Assembly: GCF_018812025.1 (NCBI RefSeq)
Contig: NC_063046.1
Location: 2,134,171 to 2,198,170, forward strand
Reading direction: 5' to 3'
DNA: 64,000 nucleotides
From: Megalobrama amblycephala
Taxonomy: Eukaryota > Chordata > Actinopteri > Cypriniformes > Xenocyprididae
Shown: one piece after another, positions 23,954-35,900 of the stretch
How positions within the stretch are numbered: the stretch's first letter is position 1
Layout: each line of letters begins with the position of its first letter
The notes under the pieces: model-generated
What the model was told of the DNA's origin: nothing
Seen by the model: the letters and a program-made list of their open reading frames with translations, nothing else
The model's database searches: none
Program-made: the position numbers and the translations under genes

Positions 23954-24413
23954 AGCTTTTTAACAGTTATAGTGCCACCTATGGACCGATCTCCATAAAA
24001 GTTGGCATGCTTCTTTAAAGACTTATGCTGCATGTGCTAAAATAGAACATTTTATGACAAAATTTAAAATGGCTGATGGCCAAAATGGCTGATATGAGAC
24101 CACTTTTATGATTTTTGGACAAACCCTTCAGAAGTTATAAGCAAAAATAGGCATTTTAGGACGATTTAGATAAAGTAGGTTTTTCACAAAATTCAACATG
24201 GAGGACAAATTATCATGATGCAAAATGAAGTCATATGGTGCAGTCACATCATCATGAGCCAAGGAATCAGAGAAAAAAAAGAATTTTGTTTCTAGCCATT
24301 ACTGTTAAAAAGTTATTAGCACAAACACTAGTGCAAATTTGGACAGTTGGTAGCACTAAAGGGATTGATTTAGAGACTTCGAATATGCTGTGGTGACAAA
24401 TAAGACTGTTCTC

Positions 24414-24961
24414 TGTCAGGAGAGATAGAGGACCCAAGAGCGATGGCAGGTAACAGAAACAGTTTATTAATAATAGAACAAAGGCAGTCTGCCATGCACT
24501 GGCTTTCAGGGTGGACACAGGAATAGTGGAAACTTAAATAGAGTTCACATTAAACAGGAAGGGAACGGAGAGACAGGTCCCAAGCTTGACAGAGGGCACA
24601 CAGCAGACTCAGCACCACCAACAGCAGATGTTAAGGCTACCTCAGGCAGCAGGATGACTGGACAGAGAACAGGTATGACTTGCACGACAAAACAGTACAA
24701 GCAGGACTGGGACTAAGACTTAAGACTAACAAGATTGACAAACATATAATAAAGCATAACTGGTTGAATAGCAGAGTAAGACGCTAGAAATTCCACAATA
24801 ATCTGGAAAAGAGCTGAGAGAACAGCAGAGTAAAGTAGCAGAGTGAATTAGAGCAGAGCAAGAACAGGTGTGGAGATGATCAGCGCAAGCGCTAATTGTA
24901 ATACAGAACAGCTGAGTCTAAGTAGCAGTAATGATAGGAGAAAGAGAAATGAGTCATGACA
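24414..24961 (-). repeat. 3' LTR of the decayed Gypsy element
   Basis: Bounded by TGTCAGGAGAG on the + strand left side and GAGTCATGACA at the right, the same end style as the LTRs at 31389 and 32299. The left boundary is inferred by analogy. Confidence 0.6.
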
Positions 24962-27200
24962 GGAAGTCCTCGATGAGTGAGCGGTCCAGGACGTCCCAGG
25001 CTGGAATCCAGCTTCTCTCCTTGGGACCGTACCCCTCCAAATCGACCAAATACTGATGACCGCACCCCCGAGGCCGTACATCCAGAAGTCTCCTAACCCT
25101 GTAGACAGGAGAACCTTCGACAAGGGGAGGGGGTGGGATTGGAGGGAGTACAAATGACAGGCTTAATGCACATGGAAGACAGGGTGAATGCGTTGCAGCT
25201 TACGCCACACCTTCTGGCCACAAACGTATCTAGGAGCTTTGATGCGACAACGATTAGCGGTGTGTCATGTGCGCTCTCTGTTCTGGCACAGCGCGGTTCT
25301 CACCCTTCTCCTGGTGCGTTGGCATCGCTGAATAAAAGCTTGTACTGAGGGAACGGACACCTCTGTCTGAGAAGGGAACAGAGGAGGTTGGTAACCGAGA
25401 CAACAATGAAATGAAGACAATCCAGTGGACGACGAGGGTAGCGAGTTATGGGTGTATTCGGCCCAGGGCAGTTGCTCACTCCAGGATGAGGGATTATGGG
25501 ACACCAGGATGCGAAGCATACGACCGAGAATTTGGTTAGTGCGTTCAGCCTGCCCATTAGTCTGTGGGTGAAACCCTGATGACAGACTGATGGATGCTTG
25601 GAGAATTACTCGTCAATAGGACAAGACGCAACGAAATGGCGAATATTGCAAGCCCTCGTGGGCCACCAAAATCTTTGACTAATCGCAGCAAGAGTGCACC
25701 TCACCCCCGAGTGAGCAACCAATTTGGAGGAGTGTCCCAAAGGGAGGACAGCAGGACAAACGGACTCAGGGGCGAACAACTGGCCCTTGGGGCATCGCTG
25801 AGGTACCGTGACGTGAGTGAGTGCTCTTTTGACCAGCTTCTTAATTCCCCAGACAACAGCCCCAACCACGCAGCTGTTAAGCAAGATCGTCTCCACGGTC
25901 ATAGCGTTCTCTGATGAGCCGAACTGGTGAGAGAGGGCATCAGGTTTTACATTCTTAGAACCGGGTCTGAAGGAAATAGAGACATCAAAACGACCAAGGA
26001 AAAGGGCCCAATGAGCCTGGCGGGCGTTTAACCACATAGCAGAATGAATGTATTTGAGATATCTGTGGTCCGTCCAGACAACAAAAGGAACGCATTACCC
26101 TTCTAGCCAGTGGTGCCATTCTCCTAGGGCTAACCGGATGGCTAGAAGCTTGCTGTTCCCAATGTCATAATTACGCTCGGCGGGTAAGAGTCAGTGGAAA
26201 AAAACAAGCACAGGTGAACCTTCTCATCGAGCACAAAGAGCACTGTGAGGTGTCCACCTCTACGATGAATTGTCTCTTAGGGTCAGGAATGATTAGAATG
26301 GCCGCAGAGATGAATAATCTTTTAAGGTGATCAAACGCATTCTGGGCAGACTCTGACCAGATGAAGCAAGTCGAGGTGAGAGTGGTCAGAGGGGTGGCAA
26401 CTTGACTGAAATTTGAAATGAAATGCGATAGAAATTTGCAAACCCCAAAAAACATTGGAGTGTTGAACATGCACCTGAAGAGGCAGTGAAAAAATTAGAA
26501 TGTCGTCCAGATACACGAACACGAAAATATTGAGCATGTCTCTCAAGACATCATTAACAAGGGCTTTAAAAACAACGGGAGTGTTGACAAGCCCGACCGG
26601 TAAATCCCGATATTCAAAGTGCCCTAAGGGTGTATTGAACGTGATCTTCCATTCATCACTCTCCTTTGTGTGCACTAAATGATAAGCGTTACGGAGGTCT
26701 AGCTTCGTAAAAACCTTAGCTCCCTGCAAGATCTCGAAAGCAGACGACATGAGAAGTAAGGGATACCTGTTCTTAACAGTAATGTCGTTCAGCCCACGGT
26801 AATCTATGCAGGAACGCAAGGAACCATCCTTCTTTTTCACAAAGAAGAACCCTGCAGCGAGAGACTCAGCAAGATACTTATCAAGTGCCTTGTGCTAAGG
26901 TGCAGACAAAGAGTACAATCTCCCGTGAGGAGGTGTGGTGCTGGGAAGAAGTTTGATGCTGCAGTCATAAGGTCGATAGGGAGGAAGAGAAGCCGCCCAG
27001 GAACGACTGAACACAGCCCGCAGTTCATGGTACTCCTCAGGCACACCAGACAAATCACCGGGTTCCTCCTGAAACACAGACACAGAAGAAACAGCAGAGA
27101 CCAAACACTTAACATGACAAGACAAATTCCATAACAAAATAGTCCCCTCTGCCCAAATAATCTGAGGATTATGCTGCACAAGCCAAGGTCTCCTGACTGT
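24962..27200 (-). pseudogene. Gypsy pol remnant (protease spacer, RT, RNase H, integrase, chromodomain)
   Basis: Reading from the right on the minus strand: [20 protein letters not shown] (27100), [19 protein letters not shown] with RT core [12 protein letters not shown] (26331-26840), an RNase H block (FIVEVDTSQ, about 26250; RQAHWALFLGRFDVSISFRPG, about 26000), integrase zinc-finger region GVRCTLAAISQRFWW (about 25700) and [17 protein letters not shown] (about 25450), then chromodomain [18 protein letters not shown] (about 25080). Frames change repeatedly and part of the integrase core is deleted near 25600, so it is dead. The family inserts DNA copies using its integrase, with the chromodomain directing target choice. 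Confidence 0.75.
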
Positions 27201-27399
27201 CCGTTGTAGTCTTCTAATGTCTGATTTGGTAGCTGAACCAAATTAAACAGTTATAGATGAACACAGGACAGACTCAATGATGGCTGAGTACAGTTTCAGT
27301 AGCTGCTGTGGCAGGTTGAACTTCCTCAGCTGGTAAAGGAAGTACTACCTCTGCTGGCCATTTTCACAATGGAGTCTATGTGATTGTCCTACTTCACGT

Positions 27400-28252
27400 C
27401 CTGAGAGATGGTGGTGCACAGGAACCTGAATGACTCCACTGCTGCCTGAGTGTTGCTCATGATGGTGAGTGGGGGTAGTGCAGGGGAGTTTCTCCTGAAG
27501 TCCACGATCATCTCCACTGTTTCAAGTGTGTTCAGCTACAGGTTGTTGTGACTACACCAGACAGCCAGTTGTTCAACCTCCAGTCTGTAAGCAGACTCGT
27601 CACTGTTTTGGATAAGACAGATGACTGTTGTGTCATCTGAAAGTTTCAGGACCTTCACAGAGGGGTCTTTTGCAGTACAGTCGTTCATATACAGGGAGAA
27701 GAGCAGTGTAGAAAGCACACAACCATGGGGGGCACCAGTGCTGATTGTGAGAGTCCTGGATGTGAGTTTTCCCAGTCTCACTAACTGTTGCCTGTCTGTC
27801 AGAAAGCTGGTGATTAACTGACAGATTGGGGTTGGCACCGAGAACTGGGTCAGTTTGGCTGTGAGAAGATCAGGAATGATAGTATTGCAGGTCGAACTGA
27901 AGTCCACAAATAAGATCCTTGCATAAGTCCCAGGTCTATCGACATGTTGCAGGAGATAATGCAGTCCCATGTTGACTGCATCCACAGACCTGTTTGCTCT
28001 GAAGGCAAACTGAATGGGATCCAGCAAAGGTCCAGTGATGTGCTTCAGGCAGACTAGCACCAGTCTCTCAAATAACTTCATGACCACAGGCGTGAGAGCG
28101 ACAGGTCTGTAGTCATTAAGTCCAGTGATTAAATCCAGTGATTTTGTGTTTTTTTGGGGGACCAGAATTATAGAGGAGCGTTTAAAGCAGCAGTGAACTT
28201 CACCTTGCTCCAGTGATCTGTTGAATATCTGCATGAAGATTAGGGCCAGTTG
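27400..28252 (-). pseudogene. LINE reverse transcriptase remnant
   Basis: A 317-codon open frame (27536-28489) contains [94 protein letters not shown] and [12 protein letters not shown]. The catalytic FADD box has become LSDD, and the upstream part of the open frame comes from the hAT MITE rather than the LINE. Downstream, the segment equivalent to FRFLGTTISQDLKW is recognisable at 27380-27420 in another frame. It is inactive through truncation, but the RT stretch is unusually free of stops. Confidence 0.75.
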
Positions 28253-28260
28253 GTCAGCAC

Positions 28261-28940
28261 TAGGGTTGGGAATTGTGAGAAATTTTCCGGTTCCGGTTCT
28301 GATTCCGGTTCTGCCTAACGATTCCGGTTCCGGTTCCGGTTCCATTAAAATAATTAAACGACTAATAAAAAATAGTAGTAAGGGAAAAATGTTGTTAACA
28401 TTAGTTAATGCACTGTGAAGTAACATGAACAAACTATGAACAGCTGTATTTTTATTAACATTAACAAAGATTAACAAATACAGTAACAAATGTATTACTC
28501 ATGGTTAGTTCATAAATGAAACGTACTGTAAAGTATTACCACAATACAGCGCGAATGCAGATTTGAATGTCGTGATTTAATTTTTGTCAAAGGTTTAATA
28601 TACACGGGCGAATCGTTGTCATTTAGGAATTAGATCATGTGGGTGATGAAATCGAGAACGCAATCTTTTAAAGATTAATCATGCAGCTTTGGGCACCTCT
28701 CTCTCTGCATTGAAATCTGACGTATATGAGTAGCGTCGTGCGAGGGCTTTTCAGTGCATTCATTGCTATAATATTCATGAGGTGAGACGTCTCTATTAAA
28801 GGATACGCTCCTGCACTTCGCCCATCCATCACACAAGAACAGTTTTCGGAAACGAAACTTAGAAATCTTGCACGGTTCCGGATCTTTTCAAAAAACACTA
28901 CCGGTTCCAGTTGAGAACCGGTTCTCGGTTCCCATCCCTA
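28261..28940. mobile_element. hAT-type MITE inserted in the LINE
   Basis: Perfect 8-bp target duplication GTCAGCAC (28253-28260, 28941-28948), the hAT signature. Ends TAGGGTTGGGAA and TTCCCATCCCTA are inverted. Subterminal arrays of GGTTCC/GGAACC (TTCCGGTTCCGGTT-type) lie at both ends, the likely transposase-binding repeats. The interior has no transposase. Confidence 0.85.
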
Positions 28941-28948
28941 GTCAGCAC

Positions 28949-30200
28949 AGACTTTTAATCAGGAAGGTGAAACACTGTCTGGGCCTGAAGCTTTCCTAGT
29001 CTTCTGTTTATTTGAAGACCTGGCACACGTCCTCCACACAGACCTTAAACGCAGGTTGGATAGCAGGAGGGGGGAGGTGTGGGTTGCAGGAGGTGTTGGT
29101 GAAAGTGTGAAGTGCAGGTCAGAGCAGGTGTGGGGTGTGAGTCTGGGCTTTTCAAACCTGCAGTAAAATGCATTCAGATCCTCAGCCATTTGTTGATTCT
29201 CCACAGATCGGGGAGATGGTGACCTTGTGATGGTCCTCAGGCCTGTCCAGATTGATGCCAGGTCGTGGCTGAAAAGAGTTTTTTTTTTTTTTTTCAGCTT
29301 TTCAGAGTAGCTACTTTTAGCCACTCTTATATCGTTTGTTAGTCTGTTTCTAGCCTGGTCATACAAGATTTTATCCCTACTTCTGTAAGCATCCTGTTTG
29401 GCATTACGAAGCTGTTTGAGTTTCCCAGTAAACCATGGTTTATCATTAAGAATGTCCTCGTAGGAATGTACATATCCTCGTAGAAACTGATGTTTGATGT
29501 TACAGTATCTATGAGCTCGTCCAGATCGGTGGCAGCAGCTTCAAAAACACTCCAGTAAGTGCAATCGAAATAGGCTTGTGAGTCCCACTCTGCTTCATTT
29601 GTCTATCTTTTTATAGTCCTTAATACAGGTTTAGCTCTTTTCAGTTGCCTGTAGGTCGGTATAAGATGAACTAGATAGTGATCAGAGAACCTTAAAGCTG
29701 TACGTGGGACAGAGTGATATGCATCCTTTATTGTGGAGTAACAGTGGTCCAGTGGTCTCTGGTGGTACATGTACCATGCTGTCTGTATTTTGGCAGTTCA
29801 CATTAGAGATTTGCTTTGTTAAAATTCCCATCTGTTACAGCATTGCACTCACACGTGTGTTTGGAGGGATGTACACATTCATTGAATTGAAAGAGGAAAA
29901 CTCCTGCAGTGAGCAGAAGGATTTACAGTTCATGAAGAGTGCCTCTAAATTCGGACAGCATATCTTCTTCAGCATCATCTAAACACCAACTTTCATTAAT
30001 GTAGAAACACAATCCACCACTTCTCGTTTTCCCCATTAACTCCCCGATCTGATCCACTCGGAACAGCTGCAGGCACGGCAGATGTAGCGTGTTGTCCGGA
30101 ATAGCTTCACTCAGCAGGTTTCAGTAAAGCACAATGCAGCAAAGTTTGAAAAGTCCTTGTTGATGTGGGTGAGGAGAAGAACAGAAGAAAGAGAAGAACT
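28949..30200 (-). pseudogene. LINE endonuclease and linker remnant
   Basis: On the minus strand: NDIRVAKSSYSEKL and DLNAFYCRFEKPRLTPHT (28959-29366) form the linker before the RT. Further upstream (29500-30160) translated fragments of the endonuclease are visible, such as ALFMNCKSFCSLQEFSSFN and VYIPPN, and NIPYDSA-like sequence near the 5' end. A T-run at 29280-29294 (poly-K in the protein) is a slippage expansion. Many stops; inactive. Confidence 0.65.
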
Positions 30201-30250
30201 GTAGACATTACCGTCTCATTCCAGCATCCTTCCCCTCCTTCGAGGACAGC

Positions 30251-30708
30251 AAGCCAAGTTTGTTTACCATTTACTATTAAGTCTGGATGGACAGGCTTGT
30301 GAATTTGGCGCTACATGTGAGAACCTTTACAGTTATGAGCTGTCAATGAGCAGTAGTTTTAGTATTTGACAGAGTTAATCCTCAGAATAAACAGGCAAGA
30401 GCATAATTTGATTTTAATTATGATCAAATGAAATGTGAACAGATTTCTTTATTGCAATATACTGCAGAGTTTTGGCTTTCCCCTGTGTCTCACATTCAGC
30501 TTTAAAATCTGTGCTCATCCATTAATCATCTTGTTGACATTTTTAACATTCATAAAGACTTTATCGCAAAGTCAAAACTAAACCCCACAAATATGCTGAA
30601 CAGACAGACAACAGAGTTTAGAATAAACAACTTCAAGGAATCTGGCAAGAACCTCCAGAGGAGGTGGACCATTTTAGTTCCTCACCACGGAAAATGCATA
30701 TGACGGTT
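30251..30708. other. Unassigned stretch
   Basis: AT-rich single-copy-looking sequence. No coding frame, repeat boundary or RNA gene was recognised. Confidence 0.4.
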
Positions 30709-30918
30709 CCCACATGGAAAAAACCTATATAAACATATGTTTCAGTATAGGTTGATATAGGTTTTACATATATGTGACATATATAAAATTGGCCGTTTTC
30801 CTATATTATATGCACACATATGTACACATAATATAGGAAAACGGCCAATTTTATATATGTCACATATATTAAAAACCTATATTGAAACATATGTTTATAT
30901 AGGTTTTTTCCATGTGGG
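30709..30918. mobile_element. Near-perfect palindromic MITE
   Basis: A 210-base inverted repeat. The left end CCCACATGGAAAAAACCTAT is mirrored by ATAGGTTTTTTCCATGTGGG, and the middle carries AAATTGGCCGTTTTCC and its complement around a centre near 30814. The only mismatches are a few bases around 30745-30760. The 37742-37764 segment has a similar end (ATAGGTTCTTTCCATGTGGG). Confidence 0.75.
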
Positions 30919-31383
30919 ACCAATTTCACGTGTTCGTGTAGCGGTGTGTTTTCTGCGTTGTGTCGTAATCAAAGACAGACTGCGAAAAATCTTGCCATCA
31001 GGTCCTCACTTTATTCTGTATAACACAAATGGCAATATATGAGGACTTGTGCAGCATACAAACAGCATGCGGCAGCAACGCACAACGCTGAGAAAGAGAT
31101 ATTAAAAGTAACTTAAGTAGAGAAAAATAATCAACGAAACATCTGAATGTACATCACAGAGGGGTTTTGGATTACAATCATACAAATATATCATGTGAAT
31201 TCAGCTGTTACATGAAACATGGCCTTAATTGAATCACCGCAAAAACTTTGTGCGACCTACCGCTGTGATGTCTCATGCAGACTGGGAAGCAGCAAAGTGC
31301 GTCAACACCCCAAGTCAGCATGGCGGCAGGAAACCCCAAATATGGTCATGGCAAGTGGAATCACAAAATAATTGTCTAAATAC
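30919..31383. other. Unassigned stretch
   Basis: No reading frame with recognisable domains and no clear repeat. Nothing further seen. Confidence 0.4.
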
Positions 31384-31388
31384 ATAAC

Positions 31389-31808
31389 TGTCACGGAACT
31401 CATGAAGACGAGATAGATCCAACTGCAGCAAAAGGTGTTTATTAAGGGCAAATCCAAAAGGCGTAATCCCGGATACAGGCAAAGGTCATAATCCATAAAC
31501 AGCAGTCCAAACATAAAACAAGAAACACGAAACAAGAAAACTACAAACCAAAACAGGAGAACATGAAAACCAGGGATCTGACACGAGGGTGACATCAAAC
31601 AATGAACCACAACCAAAGACAGAAAAACCTCAGTATAAATAGACAGACACTAATGCCATAATACAAAACAGGTGAGTGCAATGACGTGAGATGATTAGTC
31701 CGGGAAGTGTGTATTGGGATATGTAGTCCATGTAACAAGTGGAAATGAGAGTCCGGGATGGAGTGCCCTCTAGTGGCTGAAAGGGCACTCTCACTGGTGA
31801 TCATGACA
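31389..31808 (-). mobile_element. Solo LTR of a Gypsy-type element
   Basis: 420 bases bounded on the + strand by TGTCACGGAAC and GATCATGACA. Perfect 5-bp duplication ATAAC (31384-31388, 31809-31813). On the minus strand it begins TGTCATGATC like the LTR of the intact element, and contains a TATA-like GTATAAATAG signal on the + strand near 31633. No internal sequence. Confidence 0.8.
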
Positions 31809-32039
31809 ATAACTGCTACATTCGCACATACATAAGTTCTTGCATAATTTTTTTCGTTAATTCTTAGTTTTTGCCTTGATAATAGAAAATGTGAGCTAGG
31901 CATCATGTATGACAGTCAAAAATGAGATATGAGCTACAAAATGACCAGATCCTGCCATTAGCTATATAGAAGACATATCTTGTATGTATAGGGCATATAT
32001 ATGGATATGAAGAAGCAATACAGGAGACCTATATTTCCT

Positions 32040-32298
32040 GTATATGCACATATATGCACCTCAATTTTGCCTATATGTGGCATATATACACATATATGCA
32101 GTATATATACGCATATATGCAGCATATATATAGCATATATGCAGTATATATGCGCATATATGCAGCATATATATAGCATATATGCAGTATATATGCGCAT
32201 ATATGCAGCATATATATTATCATATATGTGCATATATGCAGCATATATGTACATATACACTGCATATAGGTTTCATATATGCGCATATATCCACATAT
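32040..32298. repeat. CATATATGC-rich palindromic array, 43-bp period
   Basis: Strings of CATATATGC, GCATATATAT and GTATATATGC alternate. A unit starting GCAGCATATATATAG at 32119 repeats at 32162, a 43-base period. Frames through it give meaningless YICAYM-type proteins on both strands. The Gypsy element inserted at its right edge, duplicating CATAT. Confidence 0.65.
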
Positions 32299-32891
32299 TG
32301 TTAGATGGAATTGATGGAAGACCAGGGGTGGATGAAATAAACAGTCTTTAATGATAAAACGTAAATGGTCCTCACAGGGTATCAGATAGAACACAAAACA
32401 CTGGCATAAAACAGAGCCAGAACAAAAACTGCCAGAACGACTGGAACAAAGGAAGTCTGTCTTTAACCTCCCCGTGGACAGAGGCAGGGACCCCGAGATG
32501 CGTACAGCCGGTAGAAAATAATGAGGACAGCAGCCAGGGTGAGCAGCCAAAGGCGAACGCAGACCAGGTACTCTGCAAACAGGCACAGCTGGGTAATTCA
32601 CAGACTTATTTCTCACAGCAGCAAAAGTAACTTCTGACGGGACAAGACAAGACAACAAGTGCAGGCGTTTCTCACGGGAGGTCATTGAATAATCCGACAA
32701 CAAGACAGGGTTAGGAAGAGGGAATAAGAAGCAGAGAAAATCAAGAGGAAAACAGGGACAGGTGAGGAGAAGGGAATGAAAGGGGAACCAGCTGAAAGAG
32801 ATAATGAGCGGAGAAGTAGAAGTGTGCGCGTGAGAGTGTGTGACCACAAGAGGGAGACAGAGAAAGAGGGAGGAAAGCCAGGATCATGACA
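32299..32891 (-). repeat. 3' LTR of the young Gypsy element
   Basis: On its own strand begins TGTCATGATCC and ends CTAACA. The other LTR is identical except one base. The frame 32071-32847 passing through it is spurious. Confidence 0.9.
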
Positions 32892-32905
32892 GTACCCCTC
32901 ACTCA
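32892..32905 (-). promoter_or_regulatory. Polypurine tract of the young Gypsy element
   Basis: On the minus strand GAGTGAGGGGTAC directly precedes the 3' LTR, the position where plus-strand DNA synthesis is primed in LTR elements. Confidence 0.65.
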
Positions 32906-35900
32906 ACGAGCGCCTCCTGGCGCTCCTGAGGCCGACTGGCGAGACCGGAGGAAATCATCAATGAGTGAAGGATCCAGGACGTCCCGGGAGGGAACCCAGC
33001 TTCTCTCCTCTGGACCATACCCCTCCCAATCGACAAGATACTGACAGCCGCGTCCCCGACGGCGCATGTCGAGAATCCGGCGAACCCTGTAGATAGGGGT
33101 ATCATCGACAAGACTAGGGACGCGGACCGGGCGAGAAGGGGGACGGATGACTGGTTTGATGCAAGAGACATGAAACACGGGATGAACTCGGCGTAAATTA
33201 GGCGGAAGGCGGAGCTTTACTGCGACAGGATTTATGACCTTTACTATGCGGAATGGTCCAACAAAGCGGGGAGACAACTTACGTGATACCGACTGGAGAG
33301 GTAAATTTGAAGTGGATAACCACACTCTTTGGCCGCAAACGTAGCGAGGACTTCTAACTCTGCGCCTATTAGCCGAAACTGTCATGCGTCTTCTAGCTCG
33401 ACAGAGAGCAGATCGCACTCTCCTCCAGGTGCGTCTGCAACGGCTAATAAAAGCTTGCGCTGACGGAACATTAGATTCAGAGTCTTGGGACTCAAATAAC
33501 GGAGGTTGATAGCCGAGACAGCAATGGAAGGGCGAAAGACCGGTAGCAGAGGAGGGAAGCGAATTATGGGCGTATTCGGCCCAGGATAGTTGCTGTGACC
33601 AGGACGCGGGATTTTGATGAGTGAGACTGCGCAGCATACGGGCGACAATCTGATTAGTCCGTTCTGCTTGACCGTTCGTTTGGGGATGAAACCCGGACGA
33701 AAGGCTAACGGATGACCCAATGAGGCGACAAAACTCCTTCCAGAATTGAGAGGAAAATTGAGGGCCTCTATCAGACACCATATCAGTTGGTAAACCATGT
33801 AGCTTAAAGACATGATCAACCATGATCTGGGCGGTCTCCTTGGCAGAGGGGAGCTTAGCGAGTGGAATAAAATGGGCCGACTTAGAAAAACGATCTACCA
33901 CGGTCAAAATAACGGTGTTACCCTCCGAGAGAGGAAGTCCGGTGATAAAGTCGAGAGCTAGGTGAGACCACGGTCGTGTAGGAACCGGTAACGGACGAAG
34001 TAGACCGGCCGGAGGGGAATTGCCAGCCTTAGTCTGCGCGCACGTATCGCAGGAGGCAATAAACCGTCGCACGTCTTGTTCTAAAGACGACCACCAAAAG
34101 CGCTGACGGATAAAAGCGAGGGTGCCCCGGACGCCGGGATGGGCAGTTAATTTAGAGGTGTGTCCCCACTGAAGGACAGCGCGACGCGCGGATACAGGGA
34201 CAAAAAGAAGCCCCTTAGGACAGTTGCGCGGAACTATGACTCGAGAAAGAGAACGCTTCACCAGCCTCTCTATTCCCCAGACGGTCGTGCCAACAATATG
34301 ATTAGGGGGAATAATCTCCTCGGGCTCGGAAGAAGAAGAGGAGGCAAAAAGACGAGATAGCGCATCAGGCTTAACGTTCTTGGTACCCGGACGATACGAG
34401 ATGGAAAAATCGAAACGGGTAAAAAATAGAGCCCAGCGGGCTTGACGCGCGTTCAGTCTCTTGGCCTTGCGGATGTACTCTAGGTTTCGGTGATCAGTCC
34501 AGACAATAAAAGGTACGGGGGCTCCCTCAAGCCACTGTCGCCACTCGCCCAACGCTAGACGGATGGCGAGCAGTTCGCGGTTGCCCACGTCGTAATTGCG
34601 CTCAGCAGGAGAAAGACGGTGAGAGAAAAAAGCGCAGGGGTGTATCTGTCCATCAGCGGCGGACCGCTGGGAAAGAACAGCCCCGACTCCCACTTCAGAG
34701 GCATCGACCTCGACTATAAACTGTTTAGTGAAGTCAGGAGTAAGAAGGATAGGCGCGGTAGTAAAAAGAGACTTGAGAACGTCAAACGCTGTCTGCGCAG
34801 ATTCTGACCACCTAAACTGGGACTTGACTGAGGTCAGAGCCGTAAGGGGAGCGGCTACTTGACTAAAACCTCGTATAAAACGACGATAAAAATTTGCAAA
34901 CCCGAGAAAACGTTGAAGCGCGAGGCGAGATTCGGGCACAGGCCAATCAGTGACCGCCTGGACCTTAGCCGGGTCCATACCGATCCCCTCTGCCGAGATG
35001 ACTGAACCTAGAAACGTAACTGAGGGGGCGTGGAAAGAGCATTTCTCGGCCTTTACATAAAGTCGATTCTCCAGAAGACGCTGGAGGACACGACGAACCT
35101 GTTGAACGTGCACCTGGAGTGATGGAGAGAAGATCAAAATGTCGTCGAGGTAGACGAACACAAAGACATTGAGCATGTCCCGTAAGACGTCATTGATTAA
35201 GGCCTGAAAGACCGCGGGGGCGTTGACCAATCCGAACGGAAGAACCCGGTATTCAAAGTGCCCAAGGGGCGTGTTAAACGCGGTCTTCCATTCATCCCCC
35301 TCCTTTATGCGCACTAGGTGATAGGCGTTGCGTAAATCGAGCTTTGTGAAAATCTTAGCTCCCTGCAAGACCTCGAAGGCAGATGACATCAGTGGCAAAG
35401 GATAACGATTCTTGACAGTGATATCATTTAAACCCCGATAATCAATGCAGGGACGCAGGGAGCCGTCTTTCTTCTTAACAAAGAAAAACCCGGCCCCCGC
35501 TGGAGACGAGGAGGGAACGATGGTACCGGCGTTGAGCGAATCAGAAAGGTAACTCTCGAGCGCCTCCCGTTCGGGAACGGATAACGAGTATAGTCCTCCC
35601 CGAGGGGGCGTTGTACCTGGGAGAAGATCAATACTGCAGTCATACGGGCGATGAGGGGGGAGAGAAGTGGCCCGGGAACGGCTGAAGACCTCCCGCAAAT
35701 CGTGATACTCCTCCGGTACCCCAGACAAATCACCCGGCTCTTCCTGAAAAACAGTTACGGACAAGACAGGGGACACAGCAGAAGACAGACAATTAACATG
35801 ACAAGACACTTTCCAAGAGAGAATAGAGCCTTCCGACCAGTTAATCTGGGGGTTATGGAGAACTAACCACGGATGGCCTAAAACCACTGGAGAAAAAGGG

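Larger units (their letters stand above)
17945..24400. repeat. Old fish interspersed repeat, opened by Tc1 and piggyBac-like insertions
   Basis: Pieces at 17945-19410, 20782-21121 and 23954-24400 contain GCTGCAAGCAGCATTTATCG and TTAACAGTTATAGYRCCACC, the latter twice (about 19265 and 23957). This resembles a widespread fish repeat, also seen at 54070. The pieces are separated by the Tc1-like element and by piggyBac-like copy 3. 17945-19410 otherwise holds AT-rich sequence with no gene. Confidence 0.5.
24414..27241 (-). mobile_element. Decayed chromodomain Gypsy element, 5' end missing
   Basis: One LTR (24414-24961) is followed by pol sequence in reverse order down to the protease/RT spacer, where it breaks off against LINE sequence at about 27241. 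Gag and the 5' LTR are absent. It is a relative of the intact element at 32299, with many stops and indels. Confidence 0.75.
27242..30250 (-). mobile_element. L2/CR1-like LINE, minus strand, split by a hAT MITE
   Basis: Same family as the LINE at 8970. RT sequence lies at 27540-28252, the MITE at 28261-28940, and the RT N-terminal and endonuclease regions at 28949-30160. Removal of the MITE rejoins the reading at GTCAGCAC. The 3' end adjoins the decayed Gypsy at 27241. Confidence 0.75.

Noticed and set aside
31958..32351. YICAYM/YAAYMHIY-type frames on both strands
   Set aside because: Translations of the CATATATGC repeat array.
32071..32847. 258-residue minus-strand frame and its twin at 37143-37697
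   Set aside because: Lies in the LTRs of the Gypsy element and the AT-rich array; identical copies in both LTRs, no domain.
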